Source of the DNA: Hypomyces perniciosus | Lineage: Eukaryota > Ascomycota > Sordariomycetes > Hypocreales > Hypocreaceae | Length of the DNA stretch: 64,000 nucleotides | Direction: 5' to 3' | Assembly: GCA_008477525.1 (NCBI GenBank) | Contig: SPDT01000010.1 | Location: forward strand, 1,674,001-1,738,000 | In this document: positions 23,884 to 34,050 of the stretch, piece after piece | How positions within the stretch are numbered: position 1 is the first letter of the stretch | Layout of the letters: every line of letters begins with the position of its first letter | The notes under the pieces: generated by a model | Databases searched by the model: none | What the model was told of the DNA's origin: nothing | Seen by the model: only the letters and a program-made list of their open reading frames with translations | Program-made: the position numbers and the translations under genes

Positions 23884-24894
23884 ATGCAGCCCTCTATTAT
23901 TCTCGCCATCGCTGGCCTTACCGCAGCTCTCCCAGCTCTGGAGTCATCTGCTTCTACAGCTCGAGCGCCTGCTCCCCTTGCTTCAGCGGCAAAGATTCCT
24001 CCTGGGGATAAGCTTAACCTTACCCATATTAATCCCGACGACGCTCATAAGAGAATATTGGAGAAATGGAACCCTGAGCACATCATTCAATCAGATGATT
24101 TGCTCAAGTATTTCGAAGCTAACCGCAACGCCAATTATACCATTTATCTCAATGACACACGCACATTGATCGACCTCAGCAGCATTAAGCTGGTGCCCGC
24201 TAAGGAGGGAGATAATAAACGAGATATCCCCGAGTAAGTCTGTTGTATTTAGAGCACTCTACATTACTAACGTTGCGGTCTTGTTTAGCACTTGCGTCCG
24301 ATACAAGGATCACTGGGCTGAGCAAGTCCAGAGCTGGTATGATAGCTGGAACCCGGCTTCTTCTTGCCTCTGGACTGGCAATAGCCAGGGAACTGCGGCC
24401 CAGACTATGGGCTGGTCATATTCCAAATCGATTGAAACGAACTCCGGGTAAGCATTTTAGTTTTATGAGCTATACAATTACATCGATTAACACTAATATT
24501 TTATATTATGCAGCCTTGACTTCAAGATTATCAAGGATGTCCTGGGCATTTCTGCTGGCTTCTCTGTCACTGAGACTTGGACCAAGTCTGGTAGCTGTAA
24601 GTTGTTACATCTTATTATTTATCTTTAATAACCAACATATTCTCCAACATAAGCTGATAACAAAACGCAGGGACCTGCAACATTCCCGCCAACAGTGTTG
24701 GACAGATCTGGATTTCGAACAAGATTGTCTGGGGATGGATGTGGGAGCGCACCTGCCAGCGTTGCCGTTTCGCCGGAGTACGATGCTGGGGTTCTACGGC
24801 GAAGGGCGGTGCTAAGGCTCCTGTTGAAGGGACTGCCAATGGTCAAAGTGTTCAATACGGCTGCAGCACTGGCCGGGACAAGGTTCGCTGCTAA
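23884..24894 (+). CDS. Secreted Cys-rich protein of unknown function
   Basis: Four exons (23884-24233, 24289-24447, 24514-24596, 24671-24894) with consensus GTAAGT/GTAAGC donors splice in frame to 271 residues. A signal peptide (MQPSIILAIAGLTAALP) is followed by a Ser/Ala/Pro-rich stretch, possible N-glycosylation sites (NLTH, NYTI, NDTR) and a dibasic KR near residue 113. The C-terminal part has eight cysteines and is rich in Trp (TWTKSGSW, IVWGWMWERTC). The segment ISAGFSVTETWTKSG looks like amphipathic beta strands. I do not recognise the family. The N-terminal third could be a propeptide removed at the dibasic site, but that is inference. All junctions preserve frame, so the gene appears intact despite lying between two decayed regions. 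Confidence 0.8.
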
Positions 24895-25760
24895 ATGTCT
24901 GCTCATTATATGTCAGCGGGACGCCATACTCAGGTTAGACAGTGGTGTTAGATATCTCTTAAATTTCTTCGATTGTATTTACTTTGATGCCCCCTCCCTG
25001 TGGTCGTGGAATAGGGGGGTTTGTTACATTAACCAGTACTCCATTTAGATAGAGTATATACAAATAACACACTGTATAAGGACGAATTTCCGATTCAAAA
25101 CAGGTGTGATGTCTGCTCCTAGGTACAAACACTTTATACCCATGTGTGGTTTCGCAATCTGGCGTTGAAATGACTAACTTAGGCGTGACCGAGATCAATC
25201 GTGCGTTTGTATTCCTGACTATGTTTATGAGATAATGTCTTATATGGGGAAGTATCAGGTAATACGAGGTGGACTATAGCCAGGGCTTTTAGGTTTATGT
25301 ATAGTCAAAAACGTCGGGTTCCGAAGCACTAAAAATTGGCCAAGAAACAATTAGAGACAAGGACGACGTCTTGATACATCTATACGGGAGATAGATAAAG
25401 ACGACTGACTACACGAATGCGTTACCTGACAAGGGATTACAGGGGAGAAGATCATACTAGTATGTTAAACACAGAGGCTACACGGAAGATAGGGATAGTG
25501 ATGAGAACGTTATGATGAAGCTTGATTCAAGCTATCTGGACCCGTGCAACCAATCTATCTTGCCAGTCTGTCTACTCAGTCAGGTGACAGATCATATGAT
25601 CTACTTGGTGCTTATCGGTTGGTATATCAGTATAACTGGATTACGTATCACATAGAGTCTGGGATAAACCTGGCGATAAATATACTAGAGGGTACTCGTG
25701 CCACGCCCTACTTATTCACAGGTCGATTTCCTCCCAGCTTGTGAGCTGGTGCTCGACAGC

Positions 25761-25790
25761 AAGGCGGCCACATCAGCCAGGCGGCCACTT
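25761..25790. repeat. 30-bp repeat, copy 1 (GGCGGCCAC type)
   Basis: It matches 25937-25966 at 24 of 30 positions. Four of the six differences are C here against T there. Each copy itself contains GCGGCYAC twice. It could be a terminal repeat fragment of a pogo-like element, which is inference from the transposase-like relic lying between the copies. Confidence 0.6.
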
Positions 25791-25847
25791 ATCCCATCAA
25801 TTCAGCTTCTTTACAGAATATCTCAACATCATATAATAGTACACTCT

Positions 25848-25950
25848 AGCGAAGTTGAAATTCGTGTATAGCAAGTCTTAGAGTATATACAGGCAAATCC
25901 TAATGCAAAAATAGCTGCTATTGCGCGAGAATTAGTAAGGCGGCTACATT
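25848..25950 (+). mobile_element. Pogo/Fot-like transposase HTH relic
   Basis: Reading from 25848 gives SEVEIRV, a stop (TAG, 25869-25871), then QVLEYIQANPNAKIAAIAREL. This strongly resembles the N-terminal Psq-type helix-turn-helix of fungal DDE transposases of the pogo/Fot group, where Gln is expected at the stop (CAG to TAG). The frame soon runs into further stops at about 25951. Only the DNA-binding start is recognisable; no DDE catalytic part is seen. The relic lies between the two 30-bp repeats. Confidence 0.6.
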
Positions 25951-25966
25951 AGTAACGCGGCTACTT
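25937..25966. repeat. 30-bp repeat, copy 2 (GGCGGCTAC type)
   Basis: This is the partner of 25761-25790, with C-to-T changes at four positions. It overlaps the end of the helix-turn-helix relic. Confidence 0.6.
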
Positions 25967-25989
25967 CTTAATTGAAAATGAAGTTATCT

Positions 25990-26077
25990 TGTGACAATCC
26001 GGGCTGATTCCCAAGGGATAAACCGGGGTTCATAGGTTTATATTGGCAGAGAGGTCAGGGATAAATACTAAACAGGG
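25990..26077. repeat. 88-bp direct repeat, copy A (LTR-like start)
   Basis: It begins TGTGACAATCCGGGCTGATT and is repeated in diverged form at 26312-26400. Most differences are C/T or G/A. A TG start and a 322-base spacing would fit LTR remnants of a Ty3-type element, but no primer-binding site or gag-pol is seen. Confidence 0.6.
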
Positions 26078-26311
26078 TAATATAGTTCCTGTTCTGTTAA
26101 ACTGGTGGGTTTAAGTGCATAATTGTGTTAACGACTATCTAAGTAACTATATTAACGATCGTGATTTATCTAGTCTTATATTTAGAGGAGATATATAGTA
26201 AGCGTACTTGGATCGTTTAAATTATAGTAATCCTACCGATCCTGGATTATAGTTCTGTACGGTGATCCTTTTTATAGGATCGCGCTTGTAGCCGCGATCT
26301 GTCAGTGATTG

Positions 26312-26400
26312 TGTGACAATCCGGGTTGATTCTTAAGCGATAAACCGAGGCTCTTGGGTTTATATTAACAGAGAGGTTAAGGATAAATATCAAGCGAGGG
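26312..26400. repeat. 88-bp direct repeat, copy B
   Basis: This is the diverged partner of 25990-26077, starting TGTGACAATCCGGGTTGATT and keeping the blocks GATAAACCG, TTTATATT and GATAAATA. Confidence 0.6.
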
Positions 26401-26618
26401 AGGGTGCCAGGGCTAAGATTGAGAAAGTCAATCGCTCAGTAAAATAATTAAAGAAGAACAACTAGGGTGCTTCTTGGGTCCAAGATGATGGCATTCCACG
26501 CACTCGAATTGCTGATATGAGAGCAATGATGACCCCTAAGGGGACAGCAGCAAAGAAGACGATGCCCTCAGCCGTGAAACGAAGGACGATGAGGGGAGCG
26601 AGATCCGTAGCGAGATTC

Positions 26619-26691
26619 TCAGACCAAAATCCAGCAAAATGTTAGCCCACACTGTATGTGTGGATAAGTGACCTTATATGATATGCGACAG
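26619..26691. repeat. 70-bp direct repeat, copy 1
   Basis: It shares TCAGACCA, TCC-GCAAAA, CCACAC and GATAAGTGACCTTATATG with 27458-27522. The copies are about 840 bases apart and have small indels between blocks. Confidence 0.65.
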
Positions 26692-27457
26692 AGATTGTTT
26701 GAGAAATCACCCCACCAGGTATAAGCAACAGTCACTTGTACTTTTGCGGGCATTACATATGGGAGTTTGGATGTGTTGGGTATGTGGAGGTCCGTGTCAG
26801 TTTACATGCTATACAGCATATGGGTGCGCTAGCCAACTCGCTGTCGACATTCCAAATGTTGAATTACCTACCTAGCCACAGATCTTGAGCCCAGGACGAA
26901 GCATATACTGGACCATTAACGTAGCATCTTCAATGTTGCTTGTGAGCGCAATGTAAATGTGGTTGGGTCCGCTTCGGCCCGCTCCGGCCCGCCATCCATA
27001 ACGTTGTCGTGCGGGAAAGCTAGTGCTTGTGCAAATTGGGTGTTGTCAACTCTACGGAGTATGAAGTACGAAGTACTGGCTTCATTGATAGGAGCTGTGA
27101 TGCGCAAGCCCCAGGCACCGAGGACTGGGTATCCCAGTCACACTCTCGCTAATCTATAAAATAATACGGAGTACAAAGGGGTAAGTGAGAAATTAGTAAA
27201 TAGACGTTACAGAGTACTTCGTACAGCTTCTTTTCTTATTTTACCTCTCCTTGTCAGAAACTGGAGGGAGATTAAAGTCACCCACTGTTGAGCCAAACTA
27301 TAAAGTCGCGATCCCTCCATAGATCACACTTCGCGTCATAATTCTGATGGCATCTGATTAGTCTATCGTTCCATAGTTGTTCCGCGAGTACGTATCGCAT
27401 ATTACGGCCCGTTGTACGGAGTATCTATGCCCTCAGGCGTTTGGGACATGGCAAGTG

Positions 27458-27522
27458 TCAGACCACAAATCCTGCAAAAGTGAAGCTCCACACGATAAGT
27501 GACCTTATATGCTATGTGACAG
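27458..27522. repeat. 70-bp direct repeat, copy 2
   Basis: This is the partner of 26619-26691, ending GCTATGTGACAG against GATATGCGACAG in the first copy. Confidence 0.65.
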
Positions 27523-28572
27523 CAAGTCAGTCTCAACATTCAGCTCTAAGTACCAACGAAATTACTCCGTGCTGAAGCCATTGATCCTTCTTCCAACGAG
27601 CTCCTTTGCAGATGTTGCTCGGGTCCATTCAATAAGTTGGAACTGCCCCTCACAAACATGATATATTTGGCGCATCCAGGTAACATGAAGATGCGACTCA
27701 TAACCATTTGCTCATCGATTCTTCATTTCCTGCTAATTCCAATAAAACAATGGCTTCAAGAAAGCACAAGCACAGTTTCTTGCTACCCTTTCCCAAGAAG
27801 AAAGGCAGAATGTGGCCATTTGCATCTCTGCCGATGATTTGGCCAAGAAACGCGTTTGCCCTCAAAGTGGCCTTTGCCAAGCGATGGCTGTCAGTTGTCG
27901 AGAGATTTTCCAAGGGGCTCCAGCCATTTTTCTTTTAAATTTTTTGGTGTTTGGTTTCTTTCAGACCCGGGTACTCCGCATACCGCTCTTTTTTGGGGCT
28001 CGTTTGGTAGGGGGGTCAGCCATAATCCCTGTTTAAGGATTAGTTAACTATCATACTCTCTATTAACAAGGGCGATATTAACCACTTCTATATATCAACT
28101 GTCACTAATGTAATGACCTTCCTACTCTGGAGTGCCAGTCCCACTCTATGGACTAGTGCAACTAGGTCTCTTAACGCTTGATTAGTAGGGCCCCAGCTAA
28201 TTATGGGTGCGGGACAGTAAAAGCCATCCTTCCTGCAATGAAGGATTCAAGTGCTTTCCCTAAAGATATTATAAATGAGATTGGTCCACAGGTTCTTAGG
28301 GTACCTCTTTGTAGGCTTTGAGATTATTGCCATCTCAGTAGGCTTAGAAGCTATAGCGTGGTGCCCTGATTGGAGGCAGAGTCCCAAAAGAGAGTAAAAG
28401 GCGTATAATCATATTACAAAGCAGCTCTAAGTGTGGTCACAGGTATCTATCCAAGTTTATAACGCATAGCAAAACTGCACCTGGTTATTTGATAGAACTG
28501 TATGACAATATCAACTTAGTATGCTCTGTTAACGATCGCGTAGGTACTATTGAATCTAGAAGACGCTACCAA

Positions 28573-28644
28573 GAAGGACACTGCGAAGGAGGACACTGCG
28601 AAGGAGGACACTGCGAAGGAGGATACTGCCAAGGAGGACACCAC
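28573..28644 (+). repeat. 15-bp minisatellite (GAAGGAGGACACTGC)
   Basis: One partial unit, three full units and one variant unit lie in tandem. In one frame it reads as EGGHC repeats, but that frame has no ATG before the repeat, so I call it a minisatellite and not a gene. Confidence 0.85.
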
Positions 28645-29036
28645 CTAGTAGAAAAAAGGCAAGGAAATGTCATAGAATTCATTTCGTTCTTTAATAAATA
28701 TAGCATCTTGTATCTTATGTGGATGTGCGGTGTTTCAGTAGTTGGATAGTAAAGACAAACAACCTTGCCTGATTAATGCATTAATTAACAAATAAAGCAT
28801 AGAGGTTGATTTTATAAGCATTAACGTTTTGTTTAAAATCCCATTTGCCTTGTAACGCGGTTGGTGTGGAATGATAGAACGAAGGAATCAGTTAAGAGCT
28901 AGCTTACGCTTTGACATCACATTTTAGGATTGCCAAGCTGCAAGCTTTCGAGGAATCCTTGTTCTCCTGTAAAGTGAGTTCTTTTATGACGAATGAGTAT
29001 ATAATCAACTTACTTCTCTCCCTCCCTCCCTCAAAG

Positions 29037-29046
29037 CTATATAAGA
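29037..29046 (+). promoter_or_regulatory. TATA box of small secreted protein gene
   Basis: GCTATATAAGAGGG lies about 120 bases upstream of the ATG at 29164, followed by a CT/CAA-rich leader. This is a good core promoter arrangement. Confidence 0.6.
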
Positions 29047-29163
29047 GGGCACCACTACATTGATTCAAAGACTAACTACAAAACTCGTCACTCCTTCTCT
29101 TATACAAGGCCCCTTACATCAAACAACTTCGACATCTACAGAATAATAGAAATTCTGACCACC

Positions 29164-29616
29164 ATGTTGCTCACATCTGTCAAGGCCCTTTCTATTCTTT
29201 CCCTTGTAGGCGTTAGCCAAGCCGCAAATTGTAAGATCGGGCAGGCACAAGCTTGCATCTGGGCTGATGGCTCGTTTCCTCGGACAGCGGATTTGTGGAA
29301 GGCGCGAGAAATCTATTGTGGCCAGAACCTATGGCGATCGAATGGGTGTTATACATATCGCAATGGTGCACTTCCAAAGGTCAATATCCAGAATAGTCGA
29401 CCTGGAGCTGGAAGCCAGCAGCTTTGCTGGGACGCACTTGAAAATATTATTAACCGTAAGACCCTTTATCCCAGGTTTATCTTAGGGTCATAGGATAAAC
29501 ATAATGCTAATATTTAACGGTTATTAGAGTGCCTAGGTCGGGGCGCTAATGGACATTATATCTATAACGATCAGAGATACAGAATTGTTGGATGCTCGAA
29601 CGCGAGGGTATGCTAG
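29164..29616 (+). CDS. Small secreted cysteine-rich protein
   Basis: Two exons (29164-29455 and 29528-29616) give 126 residues. A signal peptide ends near VGVSQAA (about residue 21). The mature part of about 105 residues has eight cysteines (contexts ANC, QAC, YC, GC, LC, QC, GC and the final VC), enough for four disulphides. There are no long low-complexity regions. The splice joins ENIIN to QCLGRGANG. The family is not recognised. Size, cysteine content and signal peptide are those of effector-like or antimicrobial-type secreted proteins of fungi, but no function can be claimed. The gene has a clear TATA box and sits alone in the decayed island, with AT-rich DNA on both sides. Confidence 0.8.
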
Positions 29617-30112
29617 ACAGGAGGTTGTTGTCAGGCCCTGACCGTTACTCTGTATGATTGCAAGAACGGGCTCATGTATCAGACAGCATTAGTCTTAGTG
29701 TTTGAAGGATTTGGAATTATGTGTGCAAGGAGATGAGCAGTGCAGTGTGCTTCGCCGACTAGTTTAACGAAATGTAAGGGAGGTCTCTAGTTGCCTTTCC
29801 TGAATAATAGGCAGGAAAGTAATAGAGGGGAGGGAGTAACATAAGAGAATTAACTGGAAGTTCAAGCGCCTAAAATTGCCTTAAAATTATAATATATTAA
29901 GACTAACTTTAACGCTGTATTACTATTACGACTTAACCCATTTATAGTTATGTAAACGGCCTGAAATACCTGCTGCTGCAGTCATCGAACGACATCCGGC
30001 TTTCGTCACGGCGACGTCGGCATCCACGCGAATGGCGAAGGCTCTTATGTCCAAATAGCAACAGAAAGGGAAGTCATCTGCTAATGAGCTAGATGTGGGG
30101 AAGGGCTGAGTG
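29617..30112. other. Intergenic
   Basis: AT-rich spacer. No gene or repeat is recognised. Confidence 0.45.
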
Positions 30113-31683
30113 ATGTGTCGCAGGGTGGAACGGAGTTTGCTGTCTGGCTCTCATTCCCATCTCGAAGTCGCAATGCATAAGGAGCCTGTGCCAACAATAG
30201 AAGATGAACGCGCCTTTGCAGCGGATTTTTTGAAACACAGCATAGGCAAGGGCCAGGTTAACCTGAAGTCCAAGCCTCTCACGACGAGCACTGAGCTGAC
30301 TTTTGAGAATGCTAGTACTGAGGGCATAGCGGCAAAAGGAGATCAATTTTCATCTGCGACTTCTGCGCTCAAGGGCAATGGAAGCGAAGGCCAATCTGCC
30401 ATAAAGTCTGACAGTCGTAGCAAAGGTGCCAAATCAAGCTCTGTCCTTGGCAAAATAGGCATAGGAATATTTGACGCGACAACCTCTATATTGGGATGGT
30501 TTAGAGGAACTTGATATAGGTGAGGAGGCTTTTCTCTCTGGTTTAAATCCTGTATTATTTAATGATCCCCACGAACTCTCATTGAAGATCATTGATTTAA
30601 TTATGACATCCGGTTTACCAAATAGCTTATTCTTTAATCCGCCGGCCATTCGTACGTGGGCAGGTGCACCAAAACACTGGCCCCGACGCTTGCTGCACAT
30701 CGAATCGCTACAGTCAGTGGAAAGAGGCGAAGACGATATATATGATACCGGAACCTCAGGCATCGCACCGGCGAAACAACCCAAATACAATATTTTGACG
30801 TATACCTGGGGCCGCTGGAGAATCAGTAATACCAACAACGACAACAACACTCCAGCCCTTCCTGTTAGCAACACACCATGGAAAATTCTAGCCATCGAGA
30901 CAACACATTTCACAGTGGAACAGTTTGAGAAGGTCGTAAAGGCTCTCGGGCAATGGTGGAATTGAATGGGCCTGGGTCGACGTTGCGTGCATTGATCAGG
31001 ATGGACGGAATGGCGATGATGAGATTGGTCGACAGGCTGGCATTTTCAACAACGCGAATGGCACATTTATCTGGCTTTCCACCCTTCCAGCTAGCATCCT
31101 CACGTAATCGATAGCAACTATCCAAAATGAAGGAGTTGAACTCCGTCTGCTCTCCGGCGAGGTCTCCCCGCTCATCAAGAGTCTTCTAGCGTCACTGCGG
31201 AAGCACTTCAGAGTCATTTTTGCGGATCCTTGGTTTTCTTTGCTCTGGACGTTACAAGAGATCATCTTGCGGAGCGATGCCATGGTGCTTTCCAAAGAGG
31301 CCTCGCCCATTGGCTGGGACTCGGATCAATGCATGTACATGACCATGCTCATCAATCACTGTCAAAATATATTCCAGGATCTAGAGTACATTGAGGAGAT
31401 GGCTACATCATCTCTGGAAAGAAAGATTAATAAGGGAGAGAGCGCATGGGGTCCTTTACGGGATAACCGATCCACTTCACCATTTGTCCCAGATGATGAA
31501 ATCATGGAGCAAGTTGCGGATATATATACAAGGGTCGGTTTACTAATTACTCAAACCCAAAGCAAAATCGATGGGGTAGCCTGGCGCGAGCGCATAGGGG
31601 TCTGTAAATGGTCATCGTCCAAGCGGCCGCATGAAGAAGAGCTCAAAGACGCTGTTTGGGGTCTTGAGGAACGAGAACTAGCA
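30113..31683 (+). pseudogene. HET-domain (heterokaryon incompatibility) pseudogene
   Basis: A HET-type domain is recognisable but split over frames. KYNILTYTWGRW (near 30785) is in one frame, and EWAWVDVACIDQD then NANGTFIWLSTLP (30964-31090) in another. DPWFSLLWTLQEIILRSDA (near 31225-31280) follows in that second frame, after an in-frame TAA at 31105-31107. The frame changes at about 30950-30960 without a plausible intron. A further change near 30480-30515 separates an N-terminal Ser/Lys-rich part from the domain. HET proteins trigger programmed cell death when unlike hyphae fuse, and lineages often lose individual copies. The C-terminal part to 31683 is otherwise open. Confidence 0.82.
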
Positions 31684-31686
31684 TAA

Positions 31687-32193
31687 AATTTGCACACAAT
31701 TCATTACAACTCACCCCATGCAGTGCATTTCTTATCAGGGGGAAAGCTAACTTATATATAAGGAAGTTAGGGAGCACAGGTGCGAAGATTGTAGGGAGGT
31801 CAGAGGCAAAGCTCTCAAGATGAGAATACCAAAAAGACCATTTATTTCTGAAGGAAAAGAGACCCTTCTTCTTATACTACCTCTTGACCAACAGTTAATC
31901 ATTATATCGCTTCCACACGGTACCTCAAAGACTGTAACACCTGGGCCGTAAACTCCAACGAGCCCCGTATAGATGTACATGGCACATGGGTGGAAAGTTG
32001 CCCAGGAGACTGAATCGCCACATCTCATTCCTTTACATCTTTAAGACACCCTCAATAACCTATAGAATATATATAGAGTAGAGTATAGGGGAAAGATGTT
32101 GATTCGGGTGAACAAGAAGGAAAGTTGCTAGGAAATAAAATAAAAAAGAATCGTAAGTCGTCGTTATCCCTCATTCCTCACATCACGCTGACT
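31687..32193. other. Intergenic
   Basis: No gene is supported. The reverse frame at 31747-32028 has no family features. Confidence 0.4.
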
Positions 32194-32372
32194 ATGCATC
32201 TCTGTCGAGAAGTTTCTTCATGCATTTCTCCCCATGCAGATATCGCTCGTGGTATGTCGCTACAAAGTTGACTTTAATCGTTTCGTATCCGTCGCGCTGG
32301 TGGCCAAAGAGAATCGTGGCCCCTGCAGCACTGCCATCACCCTTCGCGCTTTGGCCCTGTGAGAAGTGCTTC
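32194..32372 (-). pseudogene. C-terminal exon fragment, family unknown
   Basis: On the reverse strand, an acceptor-like CTAG at about 32373 is followed by an open stretch reading IAKHFSQGQSAKGDGSAAG, FGHQRDGYETIKVNF, ATYHERYLHGEKCMKK and LLDRDA, then a stop. The composition and lack of repeats look coding. No upstream exons could be assembled in the 300 bases before it, and the family is not recognised. It is either the last exon of a gene I failed to reconstruct or a remnant. Confidence 0.4.
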
Positions 32373-32682
32373 GCGATCCTAGCCTCGGTCGATGGATGTA
32401 CTCATCCCTGCCTGACTGTACCGTACCATAAGCATAGCCAGCACGACATAGACCTGGTAGCACAGCCAGACGTATTGTTACGGCACGGAAAGGCAGGTCA
32501 GGGCAAACATCGTTGTTGTGCTGTGAGGAGCAAGAAAGCCCTAGGGCTCTACGGAAAGCTATAGCTACTGGAATACGCGTTGACTTCGTGTCATGGTTGG
32601 TACCGTGACAATATCTCTCAATAGTAATTCGCTTATCTATTAGGAAATAACCCTGGTTATTAAAAAAAATATCTTAATTATA

Positions 32683-34050
32683 TTAAACTTTCCGCCCCTT
32701 TACAAAAACCTCGACAATATTCCGATCATCTCCTGTCATAATAAACTTTTCAAATATTGTCCTCACTGAATCCCTCGCCTCTAAAGGGGCATTTACCCCC
32801 CTCCTCGCATCCGTGATATCAACCACTATGGCATCAAACTCCTTCCCAACCATAAAATTGCCAACCTCATTGCCAAACCCCACTACTTTTGCTCCTCCTG
32901 CTGTAGCCATATAAAACACTTCCTCTAGAGACAAGGTCACGCTCCGATTGTCAGAGTCCTGCTTGGGATACACGGCATCTCGCGCAAACGATGCAATGAG
33001 AGAGTGTCTCATGGCATTCAGCATACTGGAACTATACCCTCCGCCCGAGTCCGTGCCTAAACCGACGTTCATGCCTCGAGAGAGAAAGTCTTTGATTGGA
33101 GCGGCCATAAATCCACCTCCGACAGTCATATTTGCCGTGGGACAGTGTGCCACTCCACAACCTAACTCGGCGAGACGTGTTGTTTCCTCAGGCGTCATGA
33201 TTGTGCAGTGGGCGAGGATACTCCGAGGCGTGAGCAAGTTGAAGTGTTGATAAAGATGAACCTCGGATGTGAATTCCGGAAAGAGTGAGAGAGTGGCGGA
33301 AATTTCTTGCTGAGCCTCATTAAAGTGAGTTTGAATCGCGAGGGACGAGTCTTCCTTTGCGAGAGCGCCAATACCAGTTAAAAGAGGTTGCGTACAGGAT
33401 ATAGCGAATCGGGGAGTTAACACAGGGCGGATAAGTTCGCCTTTGGTATCAAGAGTGCGGATATATGAAATACATTCCCTCGTAACGGCAAGACTTTCCT
33501 CGGGGCTGTCGTCACGATAGTATTCTGGGGAGTTTCTATCCATGTTGCATTTTCCCACGAGGGCTCTCTGACCTTTTTCTAGACAGATATCTGCTAGGAT
33601 ACGGGTTGCTTCGCCGTGGAGAGAGGCGTAGTATGATGCTGTGGTGACGCCTTGTGCGAGCATACCACTCACAAGGGACGCATACACCGTTTTGGCATAG
33701 GCTGTATCTTGGAAGCGCGCTTCATTGGGGAAAGTAATGCCGTCAAGCCAGTCGAGGATATGCATCCCCTGGCCGAGACCACGCTGTGGCCATTGAGGCG
33801 CGTGGTTGTGCGTGTCGATGAAGCCAGGAATGAGGAACTGTCCGCGGGAGAGTTCCTTGAGGGGAATGTCTTGGAGTTTGAGGGATTTGAGTGTGGATGA
33901 AAGGTCGGAGGGGGCAATGTTAGGAGTAAGGGAGAGAATCCGTCCGGAGGAGGATATGGTGAGGAGGGCGTTTTCGAGGATTTCAATGGTGTTCTGAGAG
34001 AGGGAGTGAATGATGGTGCCGTAGAAGAGGCGGCCGGTCTCTTCGGACAT
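32683..34050 (-). CDS. Guanine deaminase
   Basis: An intronless gene encodes 455 residues. It hydrolyses guanine to xanthine and ammonia in purine salvage and catabolism, as a cytosolic zinc enzyme of the amidohydrolase fold. Zinc ligands are visible: the PGFIDTHNHAPQW motif near residue 80, HFNEAQQE (His, about residue 244), LAHCTIM (His, about residue 283) and GLGTDSGGGYS (Asp, about residue 334). Length equals the family norm. The start at 34048-34050 is the only reasonable ATG. A run of TATATATATA about 95 bases upstream (34138-34152) could provide the TATA element. It marks the return to conserved gene content after the decayed island. Confidence 0.95.
   Translation of the reverse strand: MSEETGRLFYGTIIHSLSQNTIEILENALLTISSSGRILSLTPNIAPSDLSSTLKSLKLQDIPLKELSRGQFLIPGFIDTHNHAPQWPQRGLGQGMHILDWLDGITFPNEARFQDTAYAKTVYASLVSGMLAQGVTTASYYASLHGEATRILADICLEKGQRALVGKCNMDRNSPEYYRDDSPEESLAVTRECISYIRTLDTKGELIRPVLTPRFAISCTQPLLTGIGALAKEDSSLAIQTHFNEAQQEISATLSLFPEFTSEVHLYQHFNLLTPRSILAHCTIMTPEETTRLAELGCGVAHCPTANMTVGGGFMAAPIKDFLSRGMNVGLGTDSGGGYSSSMLNAMRHSLIASFARDAVYPKQDSDNRSVTLSLEEVFYMATAGGAKVVGFGNEVGNFMVGKEFDAIVVDITDARRGVNAPLEARDSVRTIFEKFIMTGDDRNIVEVFVKGRKV

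Larger units (their letters stand above)
24895..29163. other. Gene-poor AT-rich island with transposon relics
   Basis: No intact gene is present. The stretch contains a pogo-like helix-turn-helix relic, paired 30-bp and 88-bp repeats, a further 70-bp repeat pair, several dispersed TACGGAGTA motifs (27052-27080, 27166-27174, 27215-27224, 27414-27422) and a 15-bp minisatellite. Each is listed separately. Confidence 0.55.

Noticed and set aside
28573..28644. Possible CRISPR-like array
   Set aside because: Units are directly adjacent without spacers, and the genome is eukaryotic.
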